A DNA stretch of 36,532 bases. Origin: Bacteroidales bacterium. GTDB lineage: Bacteria > Bacteroidota > Bacteroidia > Bacteroidales > UBA932. Location of the stretch: NCBI GenBank assembly GCA_017549505.1, contig JAFYUS010000008.1, positions 1 through 36,532 of the forward strand, in the 5' to 3' direction. Below, one piece after another: positions 7,979 to 15,015 of the stretch (the first letter of the stretch is position 1; the number at the start of each line of letters is the position of its first letter). Under the pieces are notes generated by a model that worked only from the letters and a program-made list of their open reading frames with translations, was not told the origin of the DNA and searched no databases. The position numbers were made by a program, and so were the translations under genes.

Positions 7979-8866
7979 ATGGATTACTTGACTAAATATG
8001 GCTATGCCCCTGATCAGGAGGCCATTGCCCGAGCATTGGAGATTATTGCCACAAGTCTTGAGAGTGTGGCTTCGGAGCAGGTATATAAGGACTGCTTCTC
8101 TATGATGGACCTGACAACCCTCAAGACTGATGACACTCCTGCATCTGTCGAGAAACTTGTCGCTAAAGTTAATACATTCAATGAAACATATCCGGAGTGG
8201 CCTCTGCCTGCTTCGATCTGTGTTTATTCCAACTTTGCAAAGACTGTCAAGGCTGCAAGAAAGGCTGATTTCAACATTACAGTAGTTTCTGCCTGCTTCC
8301 CGTCGTCTCAAAGTTTCCTCGAGGTGAAGCTCAAGGAGTGTGAAATGGCAGTAGAGCAGGGTGCTGACGAGGTGGATATCGTACTTGCCCTTAATGCATT
8401 CCTTGCCGGAGACTATGAAGCAGCCGCTGAGGAGATCCGTCAGGTACGTAAATGTATTGATGAGGTTGCAGACAGACAGGGCCGCAAGGTACATCTGAAG
8501 GTTATCCTTGAGACCGGACTTCTGAGAACCCCGGAACGTATCGCACAGGCTTCATTCCTTGCGATGGAGGCAGGAGCTGACTTCATCAAGACCTCTACCG
8601 GAAAGGTTGATGTCAATGCTACACCTGTTGCCGCATATGTGATGTGCGAGTGTATAGCAAAGTATTATGCTGTGACCGGAAAGAAGATAGGTTTCAAGCC
8701 GGCTGGAGGTATCTCATCAGCAGCTGATGCACTTTGTTATTATTCAATAGTTGCGTCGATTCTTGGAAAGGAATGGCTTAATAAAGACCTCTTCCGTTTC
8801 GGTGTAAGCCGTGTAGCAAACAGCATTCTTTCGGCTGTTGAGCAGAAAACAGTGTCATATTACTAG
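7979..8866 (+). CDS. deoC: Deoxyribose-phosphate aldolase
   Basis: Class I aldolase that splits 2-deoxyribose-5-phosphate into glyceraldehyde-3-phosphate and acetaldehyde in deoxynucleoside breakdown. It has 295 residues. The Schiff-base lysine is K204 in DFIKTSTGK; the second lysine, K240, is in GFKPAGG; D134 is in EVDIVL. The N-terminal extension of about 40 residues relative to short DeoC forms matches the longer E. coli-like class. It is the last gene of the pheT-to-deoC run: three hairpins, including a strong terminator, follow directly. Confidence 0.95.
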   Translation: MDYLTKYGYAPDQEAIARALEIIATSLESVASEQVYKDCFSMMDLTTLKTDDTPASVEKLVAKVNTFNETYPEWPLPASICVYSNFAKTVKAARKADFNITVVSACFPSSQSFLEVKLKECEMAVEQGADEVDIVLALNAFLAGDYEAAAEEIRQVRKCIDEVADRQGRKVHLKVILETGLLRTPERIAQASFLAMEAGADFIKTSTGKVDVNATPVAAYVMCECIAKYYAVTGKKIGFKPAGGISSAADALCYYSIVASILGKEWLNKDLFRFGVSRVANSILSAVEQKTVSYY

Positions 8867-8905
8867 AAAATTTGTTTGATTTTTTATAAAAATCAAACAA
8901 ATTTT
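8867..8905. repeat. Perfect 18-bp inverted repeat, probable terminator part
   Basis: AAAATTTGTTTGATTTTT (8867-8884) is repeated in reverse complement at 8888-8905 with a 3-nt spacer. It begins at the base after the deoC stop codon. It is very AT-rich and has no U tract beyond the stem, so it may act as a weak terminator or protect the mRNA 3' end. Confidence 0.75.
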
Positions 8906-8911
8906 AGAGGT

Positions 8912-8948
8912 AAAATCGCCCTTCTACGTATGTAGGAGGGCGATTTTT
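8912..8948 (+). terminator. Rho-independent terminator after deoC
   Basis: A 16-bp stem with one T-G wobble (8912-8927 with 8932-8947) and a 4-nt loop, GTAT. It is GC-rich in the middle (TCGCCC/GGGCGA) and ends in TTTTT. This is the most terminator-like of the three hairpins between deoC and the fimbrial operon. Confidence 0.88.
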
Positions 8949-8950
8949 GA

Positions 8951-8985
8951 AATTATCCGCATACTTTTTCGGTATGCGGATAATT
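8951..8985. repeat. Perfect 14-bp palindrome upstream of the fimbrial operon
   Basis: AATTATCCGCATAC (8951-8964) pairs with GTATGCGGATAATT (8972-8985) around a 7-nt loop, TTTTTCG. No T tract follows. The loop lies about 20 nt before the GAACTTTG at 8991-8998, where a -33 box is expected, so it could be an operator as well as an RNA hairpin. Confidence 0.7.
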
Positions 8986-8990
8986 CTCTG

Positions 8991-8998
8991 GAACTTTG
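8991..8998 (+). promoter_or_regulatory. Possible -7 box of the fimbrial operon
   Basis: GAACTTTG matches TAnnTTTG except at the first base and lies 24 nt before the ATG at 9023. The -33 position falls within the loop of the preceding palindrome (TTTTTCG). Confidence 0.4.
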
Positions 8999-9022
8999 CC
9001 TCCGTAATTAAAACATAATGTT

Positions 9023-10597
9023 ATGAGAGGTAAAATCAGACTGATGCTCATGACTCTGGTGTTGATGTCATGCAGCGGAAAAGGAATAGATCCTGGTCTT
9101 GAACTGGACTATCAGTACGGCCGGAATCTTTCCCACGAGAAAATTGTCTTAGGAGCTCGTCTGGAGAATCCTTACAAGACAGAGAATATCACGAAGGCAT
9201 TTGCCGCCCTCTATCCCACCAAGGCTGATAGGGTGGAGGTCCGTACAACCGACCTTTATGTCAGGTTCCTTCCCAAATCTGAAGAAGAGCTTGCGCTTCT
9301 TCAGGGCCTGCGGCTTGTCGACCACCCCCTTGACTTCGAGATTCTCGAAGAAGGGGATTGGTATCATGATCCGGAGGTACCCGATGATATGATGACATGG
9401 CAATATGCTGTCGTTCCTCATGATTTCGATTTCCCTGAAATCGAATATGAAATCATCGATGAATGCCATATATCTGAGAACTCCTCTCAGACGAGGTCGG
9501 AAGAGGGTATTGACTGGGAAGCTGTCGAGCGTCAGGCATACCTCATGACCGGCAATGAAGGATACCTTCTTCCGGAAACAAAGGCTGAGAAGATAAGTCC
9601 TTCCGGAAGGATCACTGTTGTGGATGAAGATGCTGATGGTGGAAAGCCTGTAGGTGTCAAGGGTGTCAGGGTCTCATGCAATTCATTCGTGAAGATGTCC
9701 CATACATATACTGATGAGGACGGGTATTATACGATGGAGCATAAGTTTTCGGCCAAGCTTCGCTACAGGCTTGTCTTTGAGAACGTCAAGGGATTCTCCA
9801 TAGGCTTCAACATGATTCTTGTGCCTGCCTCTACATCGACCTTGGGCAAGTCAGGCCCTGACGGCGTCAACATTACCGTGACCAAAGATTCGGAGACCAA
9901 GCTGTTCAAGAGGTGTGCTGTCAATAATGCCGCCTACGACTATTATACACGATGCAGTACTGATGACCTTAATATGGCATTGCCGCCAAGAGGCATGCGT
10001 ATATGGCTGTTTCATAAGTTGCAGGCCAGCAGCGCATTGATGATGCACCATGGCGCCGTCATGGATATGACTGTCGTATCTTCATTCCTTGGGGACTTCG
10101 CCCCACTGATCCAGGTCTTCCTGCCTGATCTTACCATAGGACTTAAGGGTCGCGATGATTATGCCTCAATATATTCAGAGGTGTGTCACGAACTTGCTCA
10201 TGCAAGCCATTTCTCAAAAGTCGGCACCGATTATTGGAACAAGTACATCATATATGTTCTGGGATCATATGTATCGTCAGGCGGTATGACATATGGAGAT
10301 GGAACTGGGGTCAATGCCGGGTATTGCGAGATTGGAGAGATGTGGGCATATCATATGTCATCCAAGATGTACCACAATAGATATGGCGGTGAGTATCCTT
10401 ATTTCGGATCGACCTTCTGGTTCCATCCGCATATTCTGAGGTATATCGAAGAGAAGGGTATTGAGTCTTGGGAGATATTTTCGCTTCTTGACTCTTCTAT
10501 AAATTCCCGTGACGCCCTCAGGCGTGCTCTGGTAGCATACTCTCCAGACAAGTCCGATCAGATCGAACATATCTTCAACAGATACATGCAGCTATGA
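9023..10597 (+). CDS. Lipoprotein with HELAH zinc-metallopeptidase motif
   Basis: A 524-residue predicted lipoprotein (signal peptide ending LMSC, Cys17). Residues about 195-265 look like a carboxypeptidase-regulatory-like beta domain (SGRITVVDEDADGG, then TDEDGYYTMEH). The C-terminal half carries CHELAHASH, an HExxH zinc site (H389, E390, H393). YCEIGEMWAYH follows about 43 residues later and offers E436 or E439 as third ligand, as in gluzincin-type peptidases. The family is unknown to me. It is the first gene of a probable five-gene fimbrial operon and overlaps the next gene by 4 nt (ATGA). By analogy with proteolytic maturation of fimbrillins it could process a surface partner, but this is inference. 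An inactive, structural role cannot be excluded. Confidence 0.72.
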   Translation: MRGKIRLMLMTLVLMSCSGKGIDPGLELDYQYGRNLSHEKIVLGARLENPYKTENITKAFAALYPTKADRVEVRTTDLYVRFLPKSEEELALLQGLRLVDHPLDFEILEEGDWYHDPEVPDDMMTWQYAVVPHDFDFPEIEYEIIDECHISENSSQTRSEEGIDWEAVERQAYLMTGNEGYLLPETKAEKISPSGRITVVDEDADGGKPVGVKGVRVSCNSFVKMSHTYTDEDGYYTMEHKFSAKLRYRLVFENVKGFSIGFNMILVPASTSTLGKSGPDGVNITVTKDSETKLFKRCAVNNAAYDYYTRCSTDDLNMALPPRGMRIWLFHKLQASSALMMHHGAVMDMTVVSSFLGDFAPLIQVFLPDLTIGLKGRDDYASIYSEVCHELAHASHFSKVGTDYWNKYIIYVLGSYVSSGGMTYGDGTGVNAGYCEIGEMWAYHMSSKMYHNRYGGEYPYFGSTFWFHPHILRYIEEKGIESWEIFSLLDSSINSRDALRRALVAYSPDKSDQIEHIFNRYMQL

Positions 10598-11157
10598 AGA
10601 CAAGTGTGAAATTTCTGCTGATACTCTTTGCCTGCCTTTTCTGCAGGCCGGCAGCAGCCCAGACATTCAGCGTGTCTACGGACCTTCTTGGTTATGCCCG
10701 TCTCGGAACAATGAGCGTTGATGCTTCCTATGCTGTCGCCCGTAGATGGAGCCTTGTGGCAGGGGCTCGCTACAACCCCTTTACCTTCCGTAAAGGTGAT
10801 CCTGAAAGACAGTTCCAGAACCGCCAGCAGTCGTATTCTGTAGGAATGAGAGTATGGCCGTGGCACATATGGTCAGGATGGTGGTTCGCCGGAAAACTTC
10901 GTTATCAGGAATATAACAGGGGAGGTATAATTTCCCGAAAGACAGAAGAGGGCGACCGTTTCGGTGCAGGGCTTTATGCCGGTTATACGCATATGCTGTC
11001 TTCGCATCTCAATCTTGAATTCGGTATGGGATTATGGTCGGGAGTTTCTGTCTATCGTCAATATTCATGTCCGGTCTGCGGGCTTACCCTGTCTTCAGGA
11101 AACAAGTTCTTTCTTCTGCCTGACGACTTCATTATATCTCTGGCCTATGTGTTCTGA
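10594..11157 (+). CDS. DUF3575 protein, probable small outer-membrane beta-barrel
   Basis: A 187-residue protein with a cleavable signal peptide (about 1-22, ending PAAAQ). The mature part alternates aromatic and polar residues with repeated glycines and ends in ISLAYVF, a typical C-terminal barrel strand. The motif SVDASYAVARRWSL followed by GARYNPF fits DUF3575, a family found in Bacteroidales fimbrial and surface operons. A CPVC pair (near residue 161) sits in a predicted external loop. It overlaps the upstream gene by 4 nt and the downstream gene by 11 nt, so translation is likely coupled. It may serve as the outer-membrane component of the fimbrial system. Confidence 0.75.
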   Translation: MKTSVKFLLILFACLFCRPAAAQTFSVSTDLLGYARLGTMSVDASYAVARRWSLVAGARYNPFTFRKGDPERQFQNRQQSYSVGMRVWPWHIWSGWWFAGKLRYQEYNRGGIISRKTEEGDRFGAGLYAGYTHMLSSHLNLEFGMGLWSGVSVYRQYSCPVCGLTLSSGNKFFLLPDDFIISLAYVF

Positions 11158-13015
11158 TCTTAAGATATTGTTGGTTCTCGCTGTGTTTTTCTCAGTTTCA
11201 TGCTCTTCTTCAAGGATAATGCAGAGGATCAGGTCAGGTGAAGTCCGTATGGACATATCTGTGCCGGATGAAAAGCCTCTCGATGATGGGATGGAAAATG
11301 AGGTGAGCATAGACAGTATACGCAGCGATCTGTCTGACGGACCGATAATAATGAATGCAATCAGGGATAGTGAGACGGGAGAGATGGTTGCTACTGATAT
11401 CATCAATGCTTCAACGGTGGTAGCCAGATTCCGTAATGTGGCTGAAAGAGCAGGTTATGTGACCATAAGTTTTGACGTGACTGTTCCCTCTGAGATGTCT
11501 TCGTCAGACTGGCAGTTGAAACTTTATCCTTTCATGAGGATTCAGGAGGACAGTGTCGCTTTGGAACCGCTATACATTACAGGACAATGGTACCGTAAGG
11601 AGCAGTTGAGGGGTTATGAAAGGTACAGGGAGTTCCTGTCATCGATTATCAGTGATACTACAGACCTTGTCCGGATAGGACAGCTGGAGATATTTCTGCA
11701 GAGACATTACCCCGAAACATATGCGATGAAGAACGACAGTACTCTGATACCCGATCCTGTGGCACGAAATGTCTTCGGAGTGACACAAGCTGATGCATTG
11801 AGACATTATTCGAGACATCTTAGAATACGTGTGAACGAATGGCGTAAGTCCAGGACGGGAATCATGTACAGCAGATATGTAAAGGATCCCATAGCCACGG
11901 AAGGAATCCGTCTGGATACTGTGCTGACTGCTTCAGACGGCGATTTCATCTACAGGTACACGCATACATTCAGAAGCCGTCCGGGACTGAAGAAAGTCAT
12001 GGTAAACCTGAAAGGAGAGATTTATGAGGCAGGAGAGTGTCTGCAGTCCCTGCCCCTGTCCGATGACCTTACCTTCTATATAAGTTCGCTGTCAACTTTG
12101 GCTGATTACACTCCAAAGTACAGGATGGTCGTTCTTGAGAGGAATGTATATGACAATACCAAGGCGTTGATTGATTTTGCAAAAGACAGCCATGTCATAG
12201 ACACTTCATTGGCGGACAATGCTTCCGAACTGTCGAGGATAGTAAGATGCATAGGAGATGTGGTCTCCCGTCAGGAATATGTGCTGGACTCTCTGATAGT
12301 CAAGGCTTCATGTTCGCCCGAAGGCACATTTGCCCATAACAGCCGTCTTGCCGCAGCCCGTTCCGAGTCCATAAGGAATTACATATGGGAGTACATTCCT
12401 GAAGAATGGAGAGACAGTGTCAGAACATCCCATATGCCTGAAAACTGGGAACAGTTGAGGATACTTGTCGCCAATGATACTTTGTTGGAACAGGATGCAA
12501 GAAATAAGATAATGAATCTGACGGAGGATCTGAGCAGACCGGATGATGTGGAAAGGAAGCTTTCATCGATGGCTGAATACCGATATCTGAGGGAGAAGGT
12601 GTATCCGCAGCTGCGCAGCGTAAGTTTCGATTTCCATCTCCATCGTGCCGGCATGCAGAAGGATACCGTGCATACGACAGAACTGGATACCGTCTATATG
12701 GCAGGACTGGAGGCATTGAGGAACCTCGATTACAAGATGGCTGTGGAGAAGTTGAGGCCGTACAGGGATTATAACTCTGCATTGGCTTATATGTCGGCAG
12801 ACTATAACCATTCGGCGCTAGATGTCCTGGCCGGACTTGATGATAAGGATGCAAAAGTATGTTATATGAAGGCAATAATCCTGTCCCGTCTTGGAGCCGA
12901 GGATGAAGCGATGAAGTACTACAGGCTCAGCCTGGCATATGATCCTTATCTTGAATACAGAGCGAATCTTGATCCGGAATTGTCCGGACTGGTTAATAAA
13001 TCTATAAACAATTAA
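11147..13015 (+). CDS. OmpA-like lipoprotein with C-terminal repeat region (fimbrial operon)
   Basis: A 622-residue predicted lipoprotein when started at the ATG at 11147, which gives the signal MCSDLKILLVLAVFFSVSC (Cys19). The frame is open further upstream but has no signal peptide there and overlaps the previous gene heavily. The N-terminal part resembles DUF3868-type surface proteins: a beta domain, WQLKLYPFMRI, then GQWYRK. Residues about 385-415 (ASCSPEGTFAHN, then RLAAARSESIRNY) match the helix-strand core of OmpA-like peptidoglycan-binding domains. Residues about 515-622 look like TPR helices (YMKAIILSRLGAEDEAMKYY). It probably links the surface assembly to the cell wall. The fimbrillin gene follows 14 nt later. 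Confidence 0.7.
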   Translation: MCSDLKILLVLAVFFSVSCSSSRIMQRIRSGEVRMDISVPDEKPLDDGMENEVSIDSIRSDLSDGPIIMNAIRDSETGEMVATDIINASTVVARFRNVAERAGYVTISFDVTVPSEMSSSDWQLKLYPFMRIQEDSVALEPLYITGQWYRKEQLRGYERYREFLSSIISDTTDLVRIGQLEIFLQRHYPETYAMKNDSTLIPDPVARNVFGVTQADALRHYSRHLRIRVNEWRKSRTGIMYSRYVKDPIATEGIRLDTVLTASDGDFIYRYTHTFRSRPGLKKVMVNLKGEIYEAGECLQSLPLSDDLTFYISSLSTLADYTPKYRMVVLERNVYDNTKALIDFAKDSHVIDTSLADNASELSRIVRCIGDVVSRQEYVLDSLIVKASCSPEGTFAHNSRLAAARSESIRNYIWEYIPEEWRDSVRTSHMPENWEQLRILVANDTLLEQDARNKIMNLTEDLSRPDDVERKLSSMAEYRYLREKVYPQLRSVSFDFHLHRAGMQKDTVHTTELDTVYMAGLEALRNLDYKMAVEKLRPYRDYNSALAYMSADYNHSALDVLAGLDDKDAKVCYMKAIILSRLGAEDEAMKYYRLSLAYDPYLEYRANLDPELSGLVNKSINN

Positions 13016-13029
13016 AAACAAAAACAGTT

Positions 13030-14025
13030 ATGAAGAGAAAAATTTTTTATGCAGCCATGCTTGCTGTGTTGTTGGTGTCATGTGAGAAAAAGCAGCCTGT
13101 CGCTGAAGAGGGTGGAAAAGAGACTGTGTCTCTGGAGGTAAGACTGGTTTCGGAAGAAACAAAGGCTGCTGGAGAAGGTGGTGATGAAGAAAAAGCTGTT
13201 TCAGACTATCAGGTTCTGATCTACGACATGTCAAGCAGAATGCTGGAAGCTTATGAGACTCCTGATCCTACAGCAGAAAGCGTGAACATGGTATGTACGA
13301 CAGGCCCTAAGGAAGTTGTAGTGCTTGCCAATGCACCGGATGCAAGCGGCATAGTCTCGTACGACACGTTGCTTAAGACGAAATCCCGTCTGCTTGATAA
13401 CGGTATCGGCAGTCTGGTCATGGAAGGTCATGCTCCGGCTGATCTTACCGCAGCAGGAGGAACGGTCAGTGTTGATATAAGGAGAGTCGTTTCCAAGGTT
13501 GTGCTGGATGGAATAACAGTGGATTTCGAACTGGATGCATATGATAATATGGATTTCATCCTCAGAAAAGCATATCTTACAAATGTCGCTGCTGACAAGA
13601 GCTACCTTGCAGAAACTGCAGATCCTGCACTATGGTATAATCAGATCGTGAGGACATCAGTTCCTGAAGTGGACGCCATGATCTATGACGAACTGGGAAA
13701 TCTGAACATCAAGACAACAAAGGAGTATAAGCAGAAACATCATTTCTACTGTTATCCTAATCCTCATACTGCAGATACCTTCTCGCCGGATACATGGTCA
13801 CCACGACCTACCCGTCTGGTGCTGGAAGCGACCTTGGGTAATGTGCCATACTATTATCCGATCACACTTCCGGAACTCAAGCAGAATACAAGGTATTATG
13901 TGTCGTTGCATATCGTCCGTCCTGGAGCAACCAGTCCTGAACAGGATATGGACAAGTATGCGGTTTCGTTCAATATAAAGATCGAGGAATGGAAAGGACC
14001 GGTAGATGTTTCAGAAACTATCTGA
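13030..14025 (+). CDS. Fimbrillin-like lipoprotein (FimA/Mfa1-type family)
   Basis: A 331-residue predicted lipoprotein (MKRKIFYAAMLAVLLVSC, Cys18). After the lipobox comes an acidic linker with ETKAAGEGG, the TKA-type site common in Bacteroidales fimbrillins, followed by the first beta domain (VSDYQVLIYD). VDIRRVVSKVVLDGI is the typical strand-turn-strand at the end of the first domain, and the C-terminus (VSFNIKIEEWKGPVDV) has the VxIxxW signature. The family forms Bacteroidia type V pili by protease-assisted strand exchange. The FimB/Mfa2 gene immediately downstream supports the call. Whether it is the stalk or a tip subunit cannot be told. Confidence 0.78.
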   Translation: MKRKIFYAAMLAVLLVSCEKKQPVAEEGGKETVSLEVRLVSEETKAAGEGGDEEKAVSDYQVLIYDMSSRMLEAYETPDPTAESVNMVCTTGPKEVVVLANAPDASGIVSYDTLLKTKSRLLDNGIGSLVMEGHAPADLTAAGGTVSVDIRRVVSKVVLDGITVDFELDAYDNMDFILRKAYLTNVAADKSYLAETADPALWYNQIVRTSVPEVDAMIYDELGNLNIKTTKEYKQKHHFYCYPNPHTADTFSPDTWSPRPTRLVLEATLGNVPYYYPITLPELKQNTRYYVSLHIVRPGATSPEQDMDKYAVSFNIKIEEWKGPVDVSETI

Positions 14026-14789
14026 TGGGACTTCTCCTGCTTGGAGGCCTTCTGCTGGAAACGGCGTGTTCGGTAAGGGAGGACAGGATGCCATGCCCGT
14101 GTCAGCTTTGTCTGGACTTTGTAGGGCCTGAAATTGATGAAGGCGCACTTGCTGGGTTGATGGTCACATCCATGAAGGGGTTTGTGTGGAAGGATACCGT
14201 GGATATCGCCAAGGTCAGGAACGGATACTCGGTATCCGTTCCGCAGACCCTCCTCCATGTCCGTTCCTGGATAGGAGCAGACAGCTGTGCTTCAGAGTCA
14301 GGTATAGTCATTCCGTACGGGAGGGATTGTCCTCGAGTGTATATGCATGATTCGGATATAAAAGCCGAAGGTGAGTATATTACGGAAACGGTTACGTTAA
14401 GGAAGAATCATTGTGTTCTGACCCTCAGTATAGAAGGAGAAGGCAGACTGTCTTCCGACCTGCGTCTGAAAGGCAATGTCGCCGGATATGATGCGGAGGG
14501 ACAGCCTCTGTATGGAAACTTCAGCTGTCTTTTGGAAGAGGGAGGCCTTGAGAGCGGCTATAGGGCCGTTCTTCCGAGACAGACCGATGCGTCACTCATG
14601 CTTGAAGTGGATGATGGAAAAGGGAACTGTAAGGCATTCGCCCTGGGACAGTATATCGTGTCCAGCGGATATGACTGGACATCTCCTGATCTGGACGATG
14701 TAAGCGTTACGCTTGATTATGCCATGACCGAAATCCGTCTGGTAGTGGGTGGTTGGGAAAGTGTGTACAGATATGATATCGAGATTTGA
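13989..14789 (+). CDS. FimB/Mfa2 family fimbrial anchor lipoprotein
   Basis: A 266-residue lipoprotein. The lipobox (LETAC, Cys27) is followed by SVREDRMPCPCQL, the charged and cysteine-containing segment typical of FimB/Mfa2 anchor proteins, which hold and limit type V fimbriae at the cell surface. The rest is all-beta, ending in a strand-rich C-terminus. Two starts are possible. ATG 13989 overlaps the fimbrillin gene by 37 nt and supplies the arginines of a normal signal peptide. ATG 14025 overlaps the fimbrillin stop (TGATG) but gives a signal without positive charge. I chose 13989. It is the last gene of the operon; a tRNA promoter follows. Confidence 0.78.
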   Translation: MERTGRCFRNYLMGLLLLGGLLLETACSVREDRMPCPCQLCLDFVGPEIDEGALAGLMVTSMKGFVWKDTVDIAKVRNGYSVSVPQTLLHVRSWIGADSCASESGIVIPYGRDCPRVYMHDSDIKAEGEYITETVTLRKNHCVLTLSIEGEGRLSSDLRLKGNVAGYDAEGQPLYGNFSCLLEEGGLESGYRAVLPRQTDASLMLEVDDGKGNCKAFALGQYIVSSGYDWTSPDLDDVSVTLDYAMTEIRLVVGGWESVYRYDIEI

Positions 14790-14804
14790 CAAATAGGAAT
14801 AAAA

Positions 14805-14838
14805 TTTGTTTAGATTTCAAAAACATTTTATATCTTTG
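14805..14838 (+). promoter_or_regulatory. Promoter of tRNA-Leu
   Basis: TTTG (14805-14808), a 22-nt spacer, then TATCTTTG (14831-14838), an exact match to the Bacteroidota -7 consensus. The tRNA begins 16 nt downstream. Confidence 0.75.
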
Positions 14839-14853
14839 CATTCTATTTCTGAC

Positions 14854-14934
14854 GCGGATGTGGTGAAATGGTAGACACGCTCGTTTCAGGTGCGAGTGCT
14901 TCACGGCGTGTAGGTTCGACTCCTATCATCCGCA
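14854..14934 (+). tRNA. tRNA-Leu (anticodon CAG)
   Basis: The acceptor stem GCGGATG pairs with CATCCGC (14927-14933), with discriminator A at 14934. The anticodon stem CTCGT/GCGAG encloses the loop TTCAGGT, with anticodon CAG at 14887-14889. A short variable arm (TGCTTCACGGCGTG region) and the T loop GTTCGACTC complete a class II tRNA. CCA is not encoded. Confidence 0.96.
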
Positions 14935-14937
14935 CTT

Positions 14938-14967
14938 AAAAGCTCAGCCAATCGGCTGAGCTTTTTT
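14938..14967 (+). terminator. Rho-independent terminator after tRNA-Leu
   Basis: The 12-bp stem AAAAGCTCAGCC/GGCTGAGCTTTT has a 4-nt AATC loop and ends in a six-base T tract. It lies 3 nt after the tRNA. Confidence 0.93.
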
Positions 14968-14982
14968 CGTTATTTTATTTGC

Positions 14983-14990
14983 TATATTTG
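14983..14990 (+). promoter_or_regulatory. Promoter -7 box of the GH3 gene
   Basis: TATATTTG matches the TAnnTTTG consensus exactly, 25 nt before the ATG at 15016. The -33 region lies in the T tract of the tRNA terminator. Confidence 0.5.
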
Positions 14991-15015
14991 CGAATGGTAA
15001 TCCTTAATAGTGTTT

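Noticed and set aside
8867-8985. Invertible promoter flanked by inverted repeats, as used for phase variation of Bacteroides surface operons
   Set aside because: The inverted repeats have loops of 7 nt or less and differ in sequence from each other, so no invertible segment lies between matching arms; no recombinase gene is in the window.
10964-11146. Upstream in-frame extension of the OmpA-like lipoprotein
   Set aside because: It lies wholly within the DUF3575 gene, encodes no family-like sequence and would bury the lipoprotein signal peptide.
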